A DNA stretch of 5,603 nucleotides, from assembly GCA_947453585.1 (NCBI GenBank), contig CANGHQ010000143.1:1-5603 (forward strand). The letters run 5' to 3'. A model generated the notes under the pieces. The model did not search any database, was not told the DNA's origin, and saw nothing but the letters and a program-made list of their open reading frames with translations. Of this stretch, positions 4,860-5,603 are shown in pieces. The DNA comes from Burkholderiales bacterium. Lineage in GTDB: Bacteria; Pseudomonadota; Gammaproteobacteria; Burkholderiales; Burkholderiaceae_C. The stretch's first letter is position 1, and every line of letters begins with the position of its first letter. A program made the translations under genes and the position numbers.

Positions 4860-5603
4860 TCAGTACACCGGCTCAAACTTGCGGATGGCGGCTTTTACCC
4901 CGTCCGTCAGCACAAAACCGGGGCCGTAATGGCTGGCCAATTCGGCGCAGCGCGCCTCAAAAGCGTCTATGCCCATGCCGTAAATAAACTGCATGGCCCC
5001 GCCAGTCCAGGCCGGAAAGCCAATGGCAAAGATGGAGCCGATGTTGGCGTCGTGCACCGTGGTCAGCACGTTTTCGCTCAGGCAGCGGGCGGTCTCTACC
5101 GACTGGCGATAGAGCAGCCGGTCTTTGACGTCGGTGATGGTCCAGGCCACGTCCGGCTTTTCGTACAAGGCTTTGAGCTGGGGCCACAGATGCTTTTTGG
5201 CGCCTTTTTCCGTGGGGTAGTCGTAAAAGCCGCCGCCCCCGGCGCGTCCGGGGCGCTGGTGCTGGTGCACCATTTGTGCCACAAGCGCTTCACCAGGCGT
5301 GGGCACATAGGTTTTTCCATCGGCGGCAAAGTCGGCAATGGTTTGGTCCATCACGTGCACGCTTAAAGTGAGTGCGGTCTCGTCCAGCACGGCCAGCGGC
5401 CCCACGGGCATGCCGCATTGCATGCCTGCGTTCTCAATGGCCGCAGCCGGAATGCCTTCGCCCAGCATGGCCGCGCCTTCCATCACAACGGTGCCAAACA
5501 CGCGGCTGGTGAAGAAGCCGCGTGAATCGTTCACCACGATGGGCAGCTTGCCCAGCGCCTGCACGTAGTCAAACGCGCGGGCCACGGTTTCGTCGTCGGT
5601 CTG
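4860..5603 (-). CDS. 3-hydroxyacyl-CoA dehydrogenase, FadB/FadJ type, C-terminal part (5' truncated by window edge)
   Basis: The visible 247 residues are the C-terminal part of the multifunctional fatty-acid-oxidation alpha subunit. They cover the end of the NAD-binding dehydrogenase domain and the two dehydrogenase C-terminal domains. Family marks are ETVARAFDY (5-13), KLPIVVNDSRGFFTSRVFG (19-37), the short GGGGFYDYP after a Pro-Gly-Arg linker (122-130), and the second-copy signature DANIGSIFAIGFPAWTGG (185-202). The enzyme oxidises L-3-hydroxyacyl-CoA to 3-ketoacyl-CoA with NAD+ in the cytoplasm; any enoyl-CoA hydratase half would lie beyond the window. FadB and FadJ cannot be told apart here. 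The frame is open to the edge. A GTG at 5585 is not the real start because conserved family sequence continues upstream of it. The C-terminus ends in FEPVY. The gene is probably transcribed from outside the window and ends 106 bp before the MBL hydrolase gene. Confidence 0.93.
   Translation of the reverse strand, partial: QTDDETVARAFDYVQALGKLPIVVNDSRGFFTSRVFGTVVMEGAAMLGEGIPAAAIENAGMQCGMPVGPLAVLDETALTLSVHVMDQTIADFAADGKTYVPTPGEALVAQMVHQHQRPGRAGGGGFYDYPTEKGAKKHLWPQLKALYEKPDVAWTITDVKDRLLYRQSVETARCLSENVLTTVHDANIGSIFAIGFPAWTGGAMQFIYGMGIDAFEARCAELASHYGPGFVLTDGVKAAIRKFEPVY

Noticed and set aside
4470..5366. 298-aa plus-strand open frame across the MBL/fad gap
   Set aside because: It runs antisense to two well-supported genes and through the intergenic palindrome. 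Its protein has no recognisable domain.

Overview
The window looks like chromosome of a GC-rich betaproteobacterium, most likely a Comamonadaceae/Burkholderiales member (Acidovorax/Rhodoferax/Hydrogenophaga-like). This rests on the even high GC, the strong G/C third-position bias and the style of the FadB-like and ChrA proteins. It is an inference, because the window holds no rRNA or other marker gene. Nearly everything is coded on the minus strand. I see no tRNA, rRNA, CRISPR, insertion sequence or phage gene.

Read in the direction of transcription, right to left. (1) 5603-4860: the C-terminal 247 residues of a FadB/FadJ-type 3-hydroxyacyl-CoA dehydrogenase (beta-oxidation), cut by the window edge. 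(2) 4859-4754: a 106-bp gap, the only sizeable non-coding stretch, with a weak hairpin just after the fad stop, a perfect 12-bp palindrome and an AT-rich inverted repeat. It probably holds the control region of what follows. (3) 4753-3665: a membrane-anchored metallo-beta-lactamase-fold hydrolase of the tRNase Z/AtsA-like type, with a complete set of candidate metal ligands. (4) After a 37-bp gap, six genes follow almost without spacing: a 94-aa three-helix membrane protein (DUF1145-like), a membrane-anchored DUF1214 protein, a membrane-anchored DUF1254 protein, a membrane-anchored alpha/beta hydrolase (lipase-like), and two short chromate-transporter-family proteins forming a split ChrA pair. 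(5) At the far left, 64 bases of the end of a convergent plus-strand gene.

Four of the five junctions in the six-gene run are ATGA start/stop overlaps and the fifth is an 8-bp gap, so they are very probably co-transcribed and translationally coupled. Every product in the run, and the MBL protein just upstream, has at least one predicted membrane segment. The arrangement suggests an envelope-located set: two hydrolases, a DUF1254/DUF1214 pair split into separate anchored proteins, and a two-subunit anion transporter. The shared physiological role is unknown. A lipid or ester link is suggested only by the lipase-like enzyme and the neighbouring beta-oxidation gene.

The families are known one by one. 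The least explained part is the split DUF1214/DUF1254 pair sandwiched between a small membrane protein and a membrane lipase.
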